Source: Chamaecyparis obtusa (taxonomy: Eukaryota; Streptophyta; Pinopsida; Cupressales; Cupressaceae). Taken from it: a DNA stretch of 64,000 nt. The notes beneath the pieces are model-generated. The model made no database searches. It saw nothing but the letters and a program-made list of their open reading frames with translations, and was not told the origin of the DNA. The position numbers and the translations under genes were made by a program. Shown here in pieces: positions 1-11,509 of the stretch. Location: contig BSBK01009263.1 in the NCBI GenBank assembly GCA_027943335.1, positions 355,496 through 419,495 of the forward strand, written 5' to 3'. Position 1 is the stretch's first letter. Each line of letters begins with the position of its first letter.

Positions 1-124
1 AATATGAACTAATAACACCTATATTAAAAATGATATTTCTATAGGGTATAGAGATGGAAGCCTATATAAATTAGGAAATAGTCACAAATCATCTCTATGT
101 AATGAAGTATCAAACTCTAAAGAA

Positions 125-960
125 CTCTAGCACAAAAGTTTAGGACATCTTGGATTTAGGACCTAATTTAAAATCAAATCATATTAGTACTTGTAAAGGG
201 TGTGCCCTAGGGAAAAATATAAAAATATCCTTTCCTTCTAGTGAACATAAAACCAAATTTGTATTAGAACTCATCCACACAGATTTTTGTGGACCTATGT
301 CAACCCTCTCACTAGGAGGTTTTTCATACTGTGTGATTTTCAATGACGATTACTCTAGAAAAATTTGGATTTATTTTCTTAAACTAAAAGAATCAAATGA
401 AGTATTGCTAAAATTCAAAGAATTCAAAGCATTATTTGAAAACCAAACTAGGAAGAAAATAAAAATCCTAAGATCAGACAACAAAGGTGAATATATCTCT
501 GAAAACTTTAAATAATTTTGCATTCCTATTGGGGTTAAGAGGGAATCTACTATACCTTATAATCCTCAACAAAATGGAGTAGCAGAAAGAAAAAATAGAA
601 CTATTATTGAAGCTTCCAAGGCTTTGATGCATGATCAAAATATTCATACCTCCTTTTGGGCTGAAGCATCTAATATTGTTGTATACATTCAAAACAGGTG
701 TCCTCACTCAATTCTAGAAAACATCACACCTGAAGAAGCCTTTACAGAGAAGAAACCAAATCTAAGTCATCTAAGAATCTTCGGATGTCTTGTATATGTT
801 CACATTCCTAAAAAGAAGAGAACCAAACTAGAGCCCTCTTGAAAGAAAAGAATATTTGTTGGTTATAGTGAAACTACTAAAGGATACATGGTATACATAC
901 TAGGATAGAAATCCATTGACATTAGTAGAGATATCAAATTTGAAGAAGATATTTCTCTTA
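125..960 (+). pseudogene. Copia-1 gag-pre-integrase and integrase remnant
   Basis: Integrase joins retrotransposon cDNA to host DNA. The segment opens with a gag-pre-integrase box (L-stop-HKSLGHL, where Trp is normal; TAG at 128-130) and the CKGCALGK zinc-binding Cys pair. The DDE core is readable: Asp in HTDFCGP, Asp in RSDNKGEY and Glu in NGVAERKNRT. The conserved FGCLVYVH box and the GYS(E)TTKGY region follow to about 900. In-frame stops occur near 513 (TAA), 840 (TGA) and 907 (TAG). The catalytic residues survive but no continuous protein can be made. Confidence 0.85.
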
Positions 961-1234
961 AAATCCCTACACTCACAAAAGAAGGATCAAATGAGAACCA
1001 CGGGGAGAATACTATAGAAAATGATGAAATTGAGAATCAAAGGGAGAATACCTTCCTAGGTGATGAGAATGTAATAGAAAACCATGAACTTCCATCATCT
1101 AATTTTGCAGATGTTGAAATTTCTAACAACGAGAAAAGATCATTATGGGAAAGAAAAATGATTGAGGAAAATAATGTTGAGCTAGATGGAATATTTAAAG
1201 AGAGTAAAAGAACAAGAAATCAGAAGTGCTATCT

Positions 1235-1893
1235 TCACTTATGGAAGAACTTAAAAAATCCAAACCATCTAATGTTAAAGAAGCCCTAGCATGTCAAGCT
1301 TGGAAAGATGTGATGATCGAGGAATATCAATCTATTGTAAAAAATGATGTTTGGGAGGTAGTACCTAGACCTAAAGGGAAAACAATCATCTCCTCTAGAT
1401 GATTATTCAAAGTCAAATATGCTTCAGATGGTAGTATTGTAAAACTTAAGGTTAGATTTGTCACCAGGGTTTTTCTCAAAAGGCCAGAATCGACTATGAA
1501 CAAACCTTTTCTGTGGTTGCTTGATATACTTTTGTAAGAACTATTATCGCGATTGCATCATCTAAAGGGTGGAAGATACAACAAATGGATGTAAAGACAA
1601 CATTTCTAAATGGTGTTATTGAAGAAGAAGTATACATAGAACAACTAGAAGGTTTCATCACCCATGACAATAATAGTTATGTTTGGAAATTGAAGAAAAC
1701 ACTTTACGGTCTTAAGCAAGCTCCCAGGCCTTGGTATGATTGCATATATAGTTATCTATCCAAGTTAGGGTACTTCAAGAATAAAGCCAACCCTAATATA
1801 TACTCCAAAATATCCAAAGGTGAAATGGTAATAATAGTTCTTTATGTTGATGATTTATTAATAACAAAAGAAGATCATCTTATTACTAAATGA
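1235..1893 (+). pseudogene. Copia-1 reverse transcriptase remnant
   Basis: The N-terminal RT part (AWKDVM..EYQSI..NDVWEVVPRPKGK) is recognisable at about 1300-1380, followed by a stop (near 1399) and a frame change near 1460-1560. An open stretch from 1585 carries MDVKTTFLNG, GLKQAPRPWYD and the catalytic YVDD box (about 1842-1853), all copia-specific RT motifs. A stop at 1891-1893 and a frame break separate it from the RNase H part. Decayed copy; the family assignment is secure. Confidence 0.85.
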
Positions 1894-2064
1894 AAAAAAA
1901 GGGCTCACAAATGAATTCAACATGAAGGATTTAGGGTTGTTACACTACTTCTGAGTCTCAGAAGTATTACAGAAAGAAAACCATATTTTCCTAAATCAGA
2001 GAAAATACACTATGGACATTTTAACCAGATTTGGCATAAGGAGTGTAAACCATTAACCACTCCG

Positions 2065-2787
2065 ATGGAAACAAATCTTCATAAATTCAAAGATGAAGCA
2101 ACTGATTCAGAGCCTACATATCCTTCATATTACAGACAACTAATTGGATCACTTATGTTCTTGGTAAACACTCGTCCTGATATCTGCTATGCTACAAACA
2201 TATTAAGTCATTTCATGTGTGAGCCTAAGAAGATCCACTTAATAGTTGCTAAACATATTCTAAGATACGTATGTGGTACAATTGAAATGGGCCTAAAATA
2301 CAAGAATGTTGAGATACAAATTCAAGGGTTCACTGACTCTGATTGGGATGGAAATTCAATCGATCATAAAAGTACTACAAGATGTTATTTTAGCCCTAGA
2401 TTAGCAATGATTTCATGGTTTAGTAGTAAACAATCAGTTGTTTCTCAAAGTTCTACTTCAGTAGAACATATGGCCACTTCTATGGGAGCTCGAGAAGCAG
2501 TATGGTTAAGGAAGTTACTATTTGGATTGTTTGGCAAGCCTCTAAAACCTACAATAATTTATTGTGACAACCAAAGTTGCATTAAAATTTTAGTAAATCC
2601 ATTTTTTCACAATCGCTCCAAACACATAAAAATTCCTTATCACTACATAAGAGACATGGTAGGCAGAGATATTATCAAACTAGTCTACATCAATACTGAA
2701 GAACAAAATGCTGATATTTTTACCAAGCCTTTTGCAAAGTTGAAAATTCAGTACTTCAGAAAGAAGCTTGGTATGGTTAAGTTGTGA
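2065..2787 (+). pseudogene. Copia-1 RT C-terminus and RNase H
   Basis: An open run of 240 codons with the copia RNase H region. It begins in the RT connection (YRQLIGSLMFLVNTRPDI, HFMCEPKKIHLIVAKHILRY) and continues with RNase H: GFTDSDWDGNSIDHKST (first Asp), SSTSVEHMA (Glu), YCDNQSCI (Asp), HIKIPYHYIRD and ADIFTKPF. RNase H degrades the RNA strand during cDNA synthesis. This is the best preserved part of Copia-1; the real polyprotein stop is probably the TGA at 2785-2787. Confidence 0.88.
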
Positions 2788-3206
2788 TTAAATTTATGAG
2801 ATTCCATCTCATAAATATGTAAATTAATGTATTCATGAATAAAATAAAATATTGCTATATTGTGTATTTTGGAAAGATGATGATCATTCATGTGTGTGAT
2901 GTCACTATTGTAAGGTGACGACCTACAATAGTTTGACCCATTTAAGTTATCATTTAATCCAATTCTGAATTTAGTCAGGATTATGAATACTAGTGCTTCA
3001 ATTTTTGATTCAGATTATGCTGGATATCTTGACACCTATACTTATCACTAAATCCAGTTCTGAATTGAGTTTGGGATTTTAATAACACTCACATCTTGCG
3101 ATTATCAATCCTCTCTTGCTAAGAGGGAGTGTTAAATTATAGCTTTGATCTGATTGACTTATATAATCAAATGAATTATATTTATCAAACTTGATATACT
3201 AGTCGA

Positions 3207-3208
<2 letters not shown>

Positions 3209-3260
<52 letters not shown>
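3209..3260. repeat. (AC)n microsatellite
   Basis: About 26 uninterrupted AC units. It lies directly against the left tip of the terminal-inverted-repeat element and right of TAGTCGACT (3200-3208). Confidence 0.97.
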
Positions 3261-4392
<1,132 letters not shown>

Positions 4393-4519
4393 CATGATTA
4401 CCAATATAAACAATAGTCGACTGCATATAGTATATTCCATATTGAATCAAGCTTTATCAAATATATGTTAAATATACATTGGAATCGACTTAGGCAATCT
4501 CGGCCCTGAGAAATACTAG

Positions 4520-4556
4520 TGTTACAATAACTATCGGATGATAGTTATACGTAACA
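4520..4556. other. Perfect-stem hairpin
   Basis: TGTTAC-a-ATAACTATC, loop GGAT, GATAGTTAT-ac-GTAACA: a 9-bp inner stem and a 6-bp outer stem separated by a small asymmetric bulge. It lies inside the probable Copia-1 LTR. Function unknown; it may be the remnant of a small inverted-repeat insertion. Confidence 0.6.
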
Positions 4557-4878
4557 TTAGGTTGTTAACAAAATATAATGTGATTTGTATTGCACGTAAA
4601 TTGCAGTTTCGAAAGGGCACATATATGTAAGACATGGCCGTACATGGCTTAAGCCACATAGGGTCATGTCTCTACATAGACAAGACTCCTCATAATATAT
4701 ATAATGACATTTGTATGTGCTAAGGAAAGAAACTCAATAACAATGTGCATTTCTTCTTTTCAGCAACATATCAAATATATAATTTAGTAAATACATACAT
4801 ACTTACACAAATAATATATTGTGAACAACACAATAAAGAGCATCAGATTCTCTCCATCTAAGATCTTAATTCCTAACA

Positions 4879-5791
4879 AGATAAACATAGGTCATTTAAA
4901 AAAGTTGGACATGATTTGTTTTTTTCATATTAAAACCCACTCACTATGAAATTCATATTATAAGAAACTCCTTAGTATTGTACAGTGAAAGAGCTAGATG
5001 ATGTGGGCATATTTTGTAGAGGCACACATAGAATCCAGAGTAAGACCTCTTGTTGAACAATTCATAATGACATAAAATAATCCGCAAGTGATTTCTCATT
5101 CACCAAATTAATGTCTCGAGATTTTACCTTCTATTATAATGAACCGAAATTAAATTGTAATGCATACAAGGTACACCAAATACCACATAATTCATGTATA
5201 TTCAATTCAATGATATTCAATTTATATAGAATCAAAATCCAATGAGGTTCTTGCTACACAATATTATACAGTCTAATATTTTACCTTCTATTATACTGTT
5301 ATAGTGTTTTACACCTAATGTTTGACTGGGACATTAGTTTCACTTTGATATATTTGTAGGATTGGTTGAGATTTAGTATTGCTTTTTGGCACACATTCCA
5401 TGGCACTAGATCTGATCCATTTGGGGCTCCAATAAAAAGTTGGTCATGGGAAGATAGCACTAACTTATTATCCATGACTCTAAGAAGAAGTAAGAACAAT
5501 TTTGGCTGACATTTTCTCTTATTTATTGGTCTAGAGGGAAAAAACATGGATTTGCATGATGCATCATTGTGAATTTCTTTGAATTAGATGTCAAGCATTA
5601 CATAATTTTTTCTTCTATTTTATTCTTGGAATATAGTGAAAGATAATTTCAAGTTTTTAACTAAGTTAGGGGTGGACTACTGGTGATTTCATAGTTATAT
5701 TAAGGGACATTAGATGAAAATTATTGATTTACAGTAGCCATTCAATAATCATTATTCAATGATTGGCTGACCTTATGTCTACTTTTAACAA
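4879..5791. other. Intergenic, no recognised gene
   Basis: AT-rich with no repeat boundaries seen. A stretch at about 5299-5547 is open for 82 codons on the minus strand and partly open on the plus strand, but neither translation has a motif I recognise. Its position just upstream of kinase pseudo-exons leaves open that it is a decayed upstream exon. Confidence 0.5.
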
Positions 5792-6607
5792 CCTTGTCAA
5801 TTTTGTAGTGAAACTAGAAAAATGTGTGCAATGAAGGAGGTCGGTAATGCTTTTTGATGATCTGAAGTCCAAGGAAAGTGTAAATCAGTTCGAAGAGGTA
5901 AATTACATTGTAAAATCTTCATTATCAAAGATTCTGATTTGATTTTGAAACCAACCAATTTATATAGTTTATACACTATCCTTTCAATGGGAATTTCTAT
6001 GGTCAGTAAGTTTGTATTAAAGCATTATGCATCTGTTAAATTTCAACAATTTTTTATCTTTGTCCACTACATATTTTGTGCTTGTATCTGTTTCTTGTTA
6101 TTAACTTTTGTAACTTGCTAGGTCTTTATTTTAATAATTTCATAGTAGTACTTAGACATCATATTTTTTATTCACATCTTTGGTTATCGTATTTATAGTG
6201 TTTTATAAAATGGTAGGTGCAATTGTAGCATTCTTTCTATATGTGCTCTATGCATCTTGCAACATCTAAAGCTAGGCATTTCAGATTGCATATGTGAGCA
6301 TTTACACTCTAAAGTGTATTGGATTCATTTTACTTAGAGATGAGATATAGATGTTGATAATTTGTTTGTGAACTACAATTAACTGTATGCAATTTTAAGC
6401 TTCTCAAAAGCTACCATGTTTGATGCAGACTTTGTTGTGTGTACATATTATCGATAAGATCTATATATACCTCGAATATGTATATGGTGGTTCTATCCAC
6501 AAACTTCTTCAAGAATATGGAAAATTTGAGGAGCTAATCAATTTCAATTATTCCTGACAAATCCTCACAGGAGTGGCATATTCACATAACAAAAATATTG
6601 TACACAG
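5792..6607 (+). pseudogene. Two-exon fragment of a MAPKKK (YODA/MAPKKK3-type) kinase pseudogene
   Basis: Exon A (about 5792-5897) reads as the N-lobe: SETRKMCAMKEV, where the AMKEV Lys is the ATP-binding lysine, then after a one-base frame change FDDLKSKESVNQFEE. It ends at a GT donor (5898). Exon B (6429-6607) follows an AG acceptor (6425-6428) and reads DKIYIYLEYVYGGSIHKLLQ, then EYGKF, an in-frame TGA (6555-6557), QILTGVAYSHNKNIVHR, and a GT donor at 6608. Family knowledge: plant MAPKKKs have LYIYLEYVSGGSI..LL, a YTRQIL motif and HRDIKGAN next. The order, spacing and splice sites match, so this is a genomic, not processed, copy. The following HRDIKGAN, DFG and APE exons were not found downstream. 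The stop and frameshift show it is dead. Confidence 0.75.
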
Positions 6608-9160
6608 GTAATTATAGAGATCTTGTGTTAGTGATAACTATTCACAGTGAAAATTACAAATAATAATATTTTAGAAGGTATGGAAACTTTGTCTTGATGT
6701 TCCATCTTATCATGATTCACACTCTTGATAATGATTGATAATTCTCCAAGGACATCAAAGGCCTCCTAAAAAGTCAACTGAATATTGGCCTATATAATCA
6801 GCAATATGAATATGAACAACAAAATCTATTTTCTACAATTCATGAGATTAACTCTATTTTATTTGCTCTCTATATCTCTATGATATGAAAATGCCCTTAG
6901 TTTTAAAATATAATGTCTCTTTTTCTACAATTTTATACTTTTTTTGAAAATCTGACATCTTCCTCATTTTTTCAAACAAATCTTATACTTTTAGTTTACC
7001 AAATTTTTCATCAAATGATTTTTTCTGCTATGATCCAACCCACAAATTCAAAAGATAAGATTCTTTCACTGTAAAAAAAAAACTAAAAAATTATTAACCA
7101 ATAAATAGGTATGCAAAATGTAAAAGTGAAATATACATCAATGTGCATGTGTTCAATATGACTATTGCAAAGTCAAGCTCTACAAAAAAATGCACAGATC
7201 AATGTTAGTGTGTAAACAATCATTTTCCCTATTTCCAATGGTGAAACATCCCACATAAATCTTTTGGGGTTTTCAAACACCCGCACGCAAAAAAATATAC
7301 TCAAAAGTGAAAATATTTTGACTTAAAAATTCATGTTGCAAACCTTTTCCTCTATCAAATAGTTCAGATGGTTAAATTTGAATTTGATAAAGATAAGACA
7401 AAAAAACATACCATTCTTAGATTTCAATCCAGATTATCACAAGATATACTCAAGAGTGCAAATATTTTGACTTAAAAATTTATGTTGCAAATCTTTTCCT
7501 CTATCAAATAGAAGATGGTTAAATTTGAATTTGATAAAGATAAGACGTTCAACATCTCTGAAGTCCCTAAAGAAGCATCTAAAAACTTATAATTTCCTAT
7601 TACAACTGTTGCTCAGTCCATGTTCTCAATAGAGACTCACTTCTGCGGATAGTAGCACAACAACCTCGGTCATGTGAAAGCTTTCTTTTACACTCTCATT
7701 GTCCATAATTGGTTCATTCTGCCATAGATCCTCTTATTTTAATAACCTTTTCAATGAGTTCTATTTAAATGATAGTGAGGGGCTACAGTGTAATTCATGT
7801 TTGTTTACAAAGCTAGGATCAATGCAGCAATACAATATAGATAAAATAAAGTTGTGTTGTTTTTTAATAAAATTTAGAAAGCCACTTAGCACTGTCAATT
7901 TATTTAGTAGGTCTCTGCAACCATCTTCCAAATAAGGCATAATTGTACTTAGAACATTCTGCATCGTTTGAGGAGAACAAAGTGCATGAAATAGGAAACC
8001 AGTAAGTATTTCTCTTATAGTCCAAACAATTATAGTGTTATTTTATTTCTTAAGAGAGCACATAATATCCACCATCTAAATTATGGTGGGGAAGAATCAG
8101 ATTCTAATTAAGGAATGAAAGTAAATTATGACTTTATTTAAGATTGTAAAGAAATTGTTAGAGTTGTCAATATAAATCAGCTCATGCTGAATTGAGTTAA
8201 ATATTTCAGCCTGTGTAATAAAGCTTAGTTCAATGTTTTGTTATCAATTAAATTGGTGTTGCAGGCATATCAAAAATAGAATAAATAATAACAATAAAAT
8301 TTTGACAAAGTCTAGTCATATAGCTTGAGGATAGTGTTATTATATTAGATTGCTAATGTGAAGTTAGCTATTCCATTTGGAATGCATGCACAAGATCATT
8401 AATTTCCTTCTTGTTGTTAGATAACATTATATTGGGGCATTGCATTTTCTCTTTTCACATAAATGGCATCTTCCCTTTGATTTAAAGATATGCCTCTTAA
8501 AGCTTATAGTATATTTAATTTCTTTTGTCATCCATAAATAGATATTTGTTTATATGCAAATATATATGTGCAAGTCAATCCTCCTTTGAATTGTTTTATT
8601 CTAATTTAGCATGGTTATTTTTAGACCACTTCATTTTAATTAAAATTGTACATTAACTTATGATGTTTTGATCTACTAAACTTGAAATTAAGTTTAGGGT
8701 TGGAAAATGGTTTGTCAAAGGAATGCATTTAGAGGTTAGACTATAGTATCTTGATGTAAGACTTAAGGTTGATGTCTCTTCTTAAGTAATATAGTGTATA
8801 TCTGGATATATACAATACAAAGAACATGATATCATATTATAGTAAAGTGTTGGGTTATATGGACATAGACTTTGTGTGTTAAAAGTTTAGATTCTTAGGT
8901 ATTGTCAAGAATTCAAACCTAATATAGAAATATGTGATAAGATTCTTATTTAGTACTTAGTAAATCTTTATCCATTTTCATAAGCTAATTTGGAGATAAG
9001 ATAACATCCCAAAAAATCATCTTATTAACTTAAGGAATTTAGGCATTTATCTTTGTCTATTTTATGAGAGGTCTTGAGTGCCATGTAAGTGAAGAATTGT
9101 GTTAAACTTGAAATCATGTTTAATGGAAAGTACTAGTATACATGGTATGATTAATTTTTA
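6608..9160. other. Intergenic, no recognised gene
   Basis: AT-rich sequence with only short open frames. Apart from the duplication at 7295-7546 I see no domain, LTR end or RNA gene. Overlapping opposite-strand frames at 7699-7964 have no recognisable motif. Confidence 0.5.
7295..7546. repeat. 149-bp tandem duplication
   Basis: A block starting ATATACTCAA at 7295 and ending GATAAGAC near 7398 recurs at 7444-7546 with few changes, including AATATTTTGACTTAAAAATT and CTTTTCCTCTATCAAATAG. The intervening 45 bases differ. Confidence 0.85.
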
Positions 9161-9161
9161 A

Positions 9162-9232
9162 AGGGTACTAGCTCAATGGAAGAGCACCTACTTTACAAGT
9201 AGGAGGATCATGGTTCGATTCCATCTTGAATA
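9162..9232 (+). tRNA. tRNA-Val(UAC)-like sequence, probable pseudogene or SINE head
   Basis: It folds as a cloverleaf. The D arm is GCTC/GAGC (9171-9185), the anticodon arm CCTAC-TTTACAA-GTAGG (9187-9203) has anticodon TAC at 9194-9196, the variable loop is 5 nt, and the T arm is CATGG-TTCGATT-CCATC (9209-9225). The internal promoter boxes are intact: TAGCTCAATGG (A box) and GGTTCGATTCC (B box). The acceptor stem (9162-9168 with 9226-9232) pairs poorly and the first T-stem pair is C-C, so a working tRNA is unlikely. It resembles organellar/bacterial-type tRNA-Val. Because an AT-rich repeat tail follows at once, it could also be a tRNA-derived SINE. Confidence 0.6.
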
Positions 9233-9382
9233 ATATGACTAAATTAATGACTAAATATATGATTAAATTAATTATTAAATATATGACTAAATCAATGACT
9301 AAATATATCACTACCATGACTAAATAAATGACTAGTTAACAACAATCAATGAATAAATAAATGACTAAAATAGTTTAGTCAT
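9233..9382. repeat. Degenerate ATGACTAAAT minisatellite with terminal hairpin
   Basis: About ten variants of (T)ATGACTAAAT(A) follow the tRNA-like unit. The tract ends in a perfect hairpin ATGACTAAA-atag-TTTAGTCAT (9361-9382). Confidence 0.8.
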
Positions 9383-9533
9383 ACTAATGGTCACATGACC
9401 AAAATTGGTCATTTACATGCAATTTTTAGTAGTTTATTTAATCATATATTGCTTTTTTTGCACTAGTGCAAGTTTTCAAAAAAGATATTGGATTATCCTA
9501 TCTTGGAGACACCCATCCAATGATAGTTATAAA

Positions 9534-9774
9534 CTAATTCCAACAATCCACTAAAAAGGGACACCAAAATAATAGATTATATTCAAACATTCCTTTTCTT
9601 GAAAGCACAAAAAGAATAAAAATGGGCCCTATGAAACCATAATTCTTGAGGCATTTTCCCATCAAAATCTTACAATGTAAGGATACCCATAAGAAAGCAC
9701 CTATCCTAGGTGCCACTAATTTATGCTACATTAATGGTGTTGGCCACTTATACTCCCCCAATCTCCTTCTCTGA
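9534..9774 (-). pseudogene. LINE-A fragment: zinc-binding domain of the reverse transcriptase ORF
   Basis: The minus-strand frame contains PRIGAFLWVSLHCKILMGKC and a later CPFLVDCW-like end, the zf-RVT pattern downstream of RT in plant L1-type LINEs (first Cys pair decayed). It is the 3' continuation of the LINE at 16154-17760; the chromovirus landed between them. No RNase H follows; the LINE sequence fades near 9480-9530. Confidence 0.7.
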
Positions 9775-9779
9775 ATCTC
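9775..9779. repeat. Target-site duplication of the chromovirus, left copy
   Basis: ATCTC immediately before the LTR, repeated exactly at 16149-16153 after the other LTR. Confidence 0.93.
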
Positions 9780-10640
9780 TGATGAAGGGTGCTCCCCTTA
9801 ATACCACAAACACATAACAGAAAGAGAGAAACAACAACAATAATATGCAAGAACAGAAAATTTGGCTTCTTATTATCTCCACAAATGTGGAATTACAAAC
9901 TTTCAGAATTACAATATGCAAAGCCACATGGGCATTCCCTTACAATATTCTGTAGGACAAAGCCTTGAATCAATACCCAGATCTACTACCCAGAACTATT
10001 CTGAACTGCCTAAGACAATAATACAGCCTTCCTTATATAGGCAATTTTCCACCGCCTGGGAAGGTTCCAAAATTTTAGCCAATAAGGCCGACCAAACTTA
10101 GAATTATTTTATTTTACATTTTATTACATCATAGTCGGCTCAAGATAACCTTTGAAACCCGAACAAAAATTTTGAAGAAAATTATTTTTCGCCATTTCGG
10201 GTGGCCCAACTTTCGAAGACCATAAGTCATCACCAGTTGACCGGATCGGCTATTATAACCCCATTTCAGAAACACCACGAAGCGCTCTACAGGCTTGACC
10301 AGCGCAAGCGCTCGTCACCCAAATTTTTGACCTCTTCCGGGGCCTCTAAAGCCTTCAAAACTGAGTTCAAAGTTTCTGTACCCTGCTGCCAATACCGAAA
10401 ATCTTCAATATCTTCCAATATACACTTGATCTGGCAATGAAACTTTACTGGCAAACTTATATGACCAAAATCAACCCCCAAGAAAGAAATCAGATCATTC
10501 TGAGCACATACAAAAATGACCAAAAATAGTAACTTTCCATAAATAGCAGCTCTGCACAAAATAGCCCTTATTGAATACAAAAATAGAAATATTTTTGGGT
10601 GATGCAAGATTGCTCTTACACCCAGGATGCTCCTGCATCA
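9780..10640 (-). repeat. Chromovirus 3' LTR
   Basis: 861 bp, TGATGAAG..GCATCA on the plus strand, nearly identical to 15289-16148. The TATA-like TATATAAG (minus strand) is kept near 10031-10038. Confidence 0.95.
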
Positions 10641-10678
10641 GACACCCGGGGTAATTTGAGAAGTGACCCTGTCACGAC

Positions 10679-11503
10679 TCAGGTGTGCAGAGGAAAACCA
10701 AGACGGCTAACCTCCTCCTTTGTCAGCCATGATGAATCTTCAATAGGTCATCCTTTCCACTTGACCAGATATTCTTCATATGTCCTGTTCCTTGTGCTTC
10801 TGCCAACATGACTGTCTAGTATATCTTCGATCGCCTTAGTGTCTGAACTAGTTGCTGGAATACTCCACTGTGCTGCTGTGATCTCATCTTCAACACCTCC
10901 TTCATGATACTCTGTCAGATCTGAAATGTTAAACACTGGTGAAATATTTAGCTCGGTAGGCAATTCTACCTCATATGCATTTCCTGAATCATGTTTCTTC
11001 AGTATCCTGCATGGTCCAAACTTCTTCATTTTCAGCTTGTTATATGTACCAACTGGAAACCGCTCTTTCCGCAAATGAACCATGACTTCGTCACCAACTT
11101 GAAATTCTTTATACCTCCTTTTCTCATCTTCCTTAGCCTTATACTGTGCGTTCATCTTGGTAATATGCTTCCTCACCTCCCCATGGATGTTCTTCAAATG
11201 TTCTGCAAAATCCTCAGCCTCAGAACTACTTATTTCTCCTTTATCTATCTTTCTCAACTCAGATGCATTTCTTGGACTACTTCCATATATAATCTGGAAT
11301 GGTGATTTACCAGTGCTCCTGTTGACAGAATTATTGTATGCAAATTCCGCCTGTGGTAAAATCGAATCCCATCCTGTTGGCTTATCCCCAACCAAACATC
11401 TCAGTAGATTTCCCAAACTCCTATTCACCACCTCTGTCTGTCCATCAGTCTGTGGGTGATATGATGAACCGAACTTCAAATCTATCTTCAACTTCTTCCA
11501 CAA
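10679..11503 (-). pseudogene. Chromovirus integrase C-terminus and chromodomain
   Basis: Continues the gag-pol frame. It contains the third part of the integrase core with SSYHPQTDGQTE (catalytic Glu in NRSLGN-preceding segment), the KSPFQIIYG box, and the GPY/F-type module KKFGPCRILKKHDSGNAYEV (about 11000-11060). The chromodomain begins near 10840 (ILDSHVGRSTRN, then YEEYLVKWKG), is cut by an in-frame TGA at 10748-10750, and resumes with PIEDSSWLTKEEV to a terminal TGA at 10679-10681. Chromodomains are thought to steer integration to heterochromatin. The stop removes the second half of the fold. Confidence 0.9.
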
Positions 11504-11509
11504 TGTACG

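Noticed and set aside
6748..6760. Possible next kinase exon (reads KDIKG)
   Set aside because: Only five residues match and the following text diverges at once; no splice acceptor in the right place.
9862..10440. Two 79-codon frames repeated at 15371-15949
   Set aside because: They are in the chromovirus LTRs, antisense to the element, and repeat only because the LTRs do.
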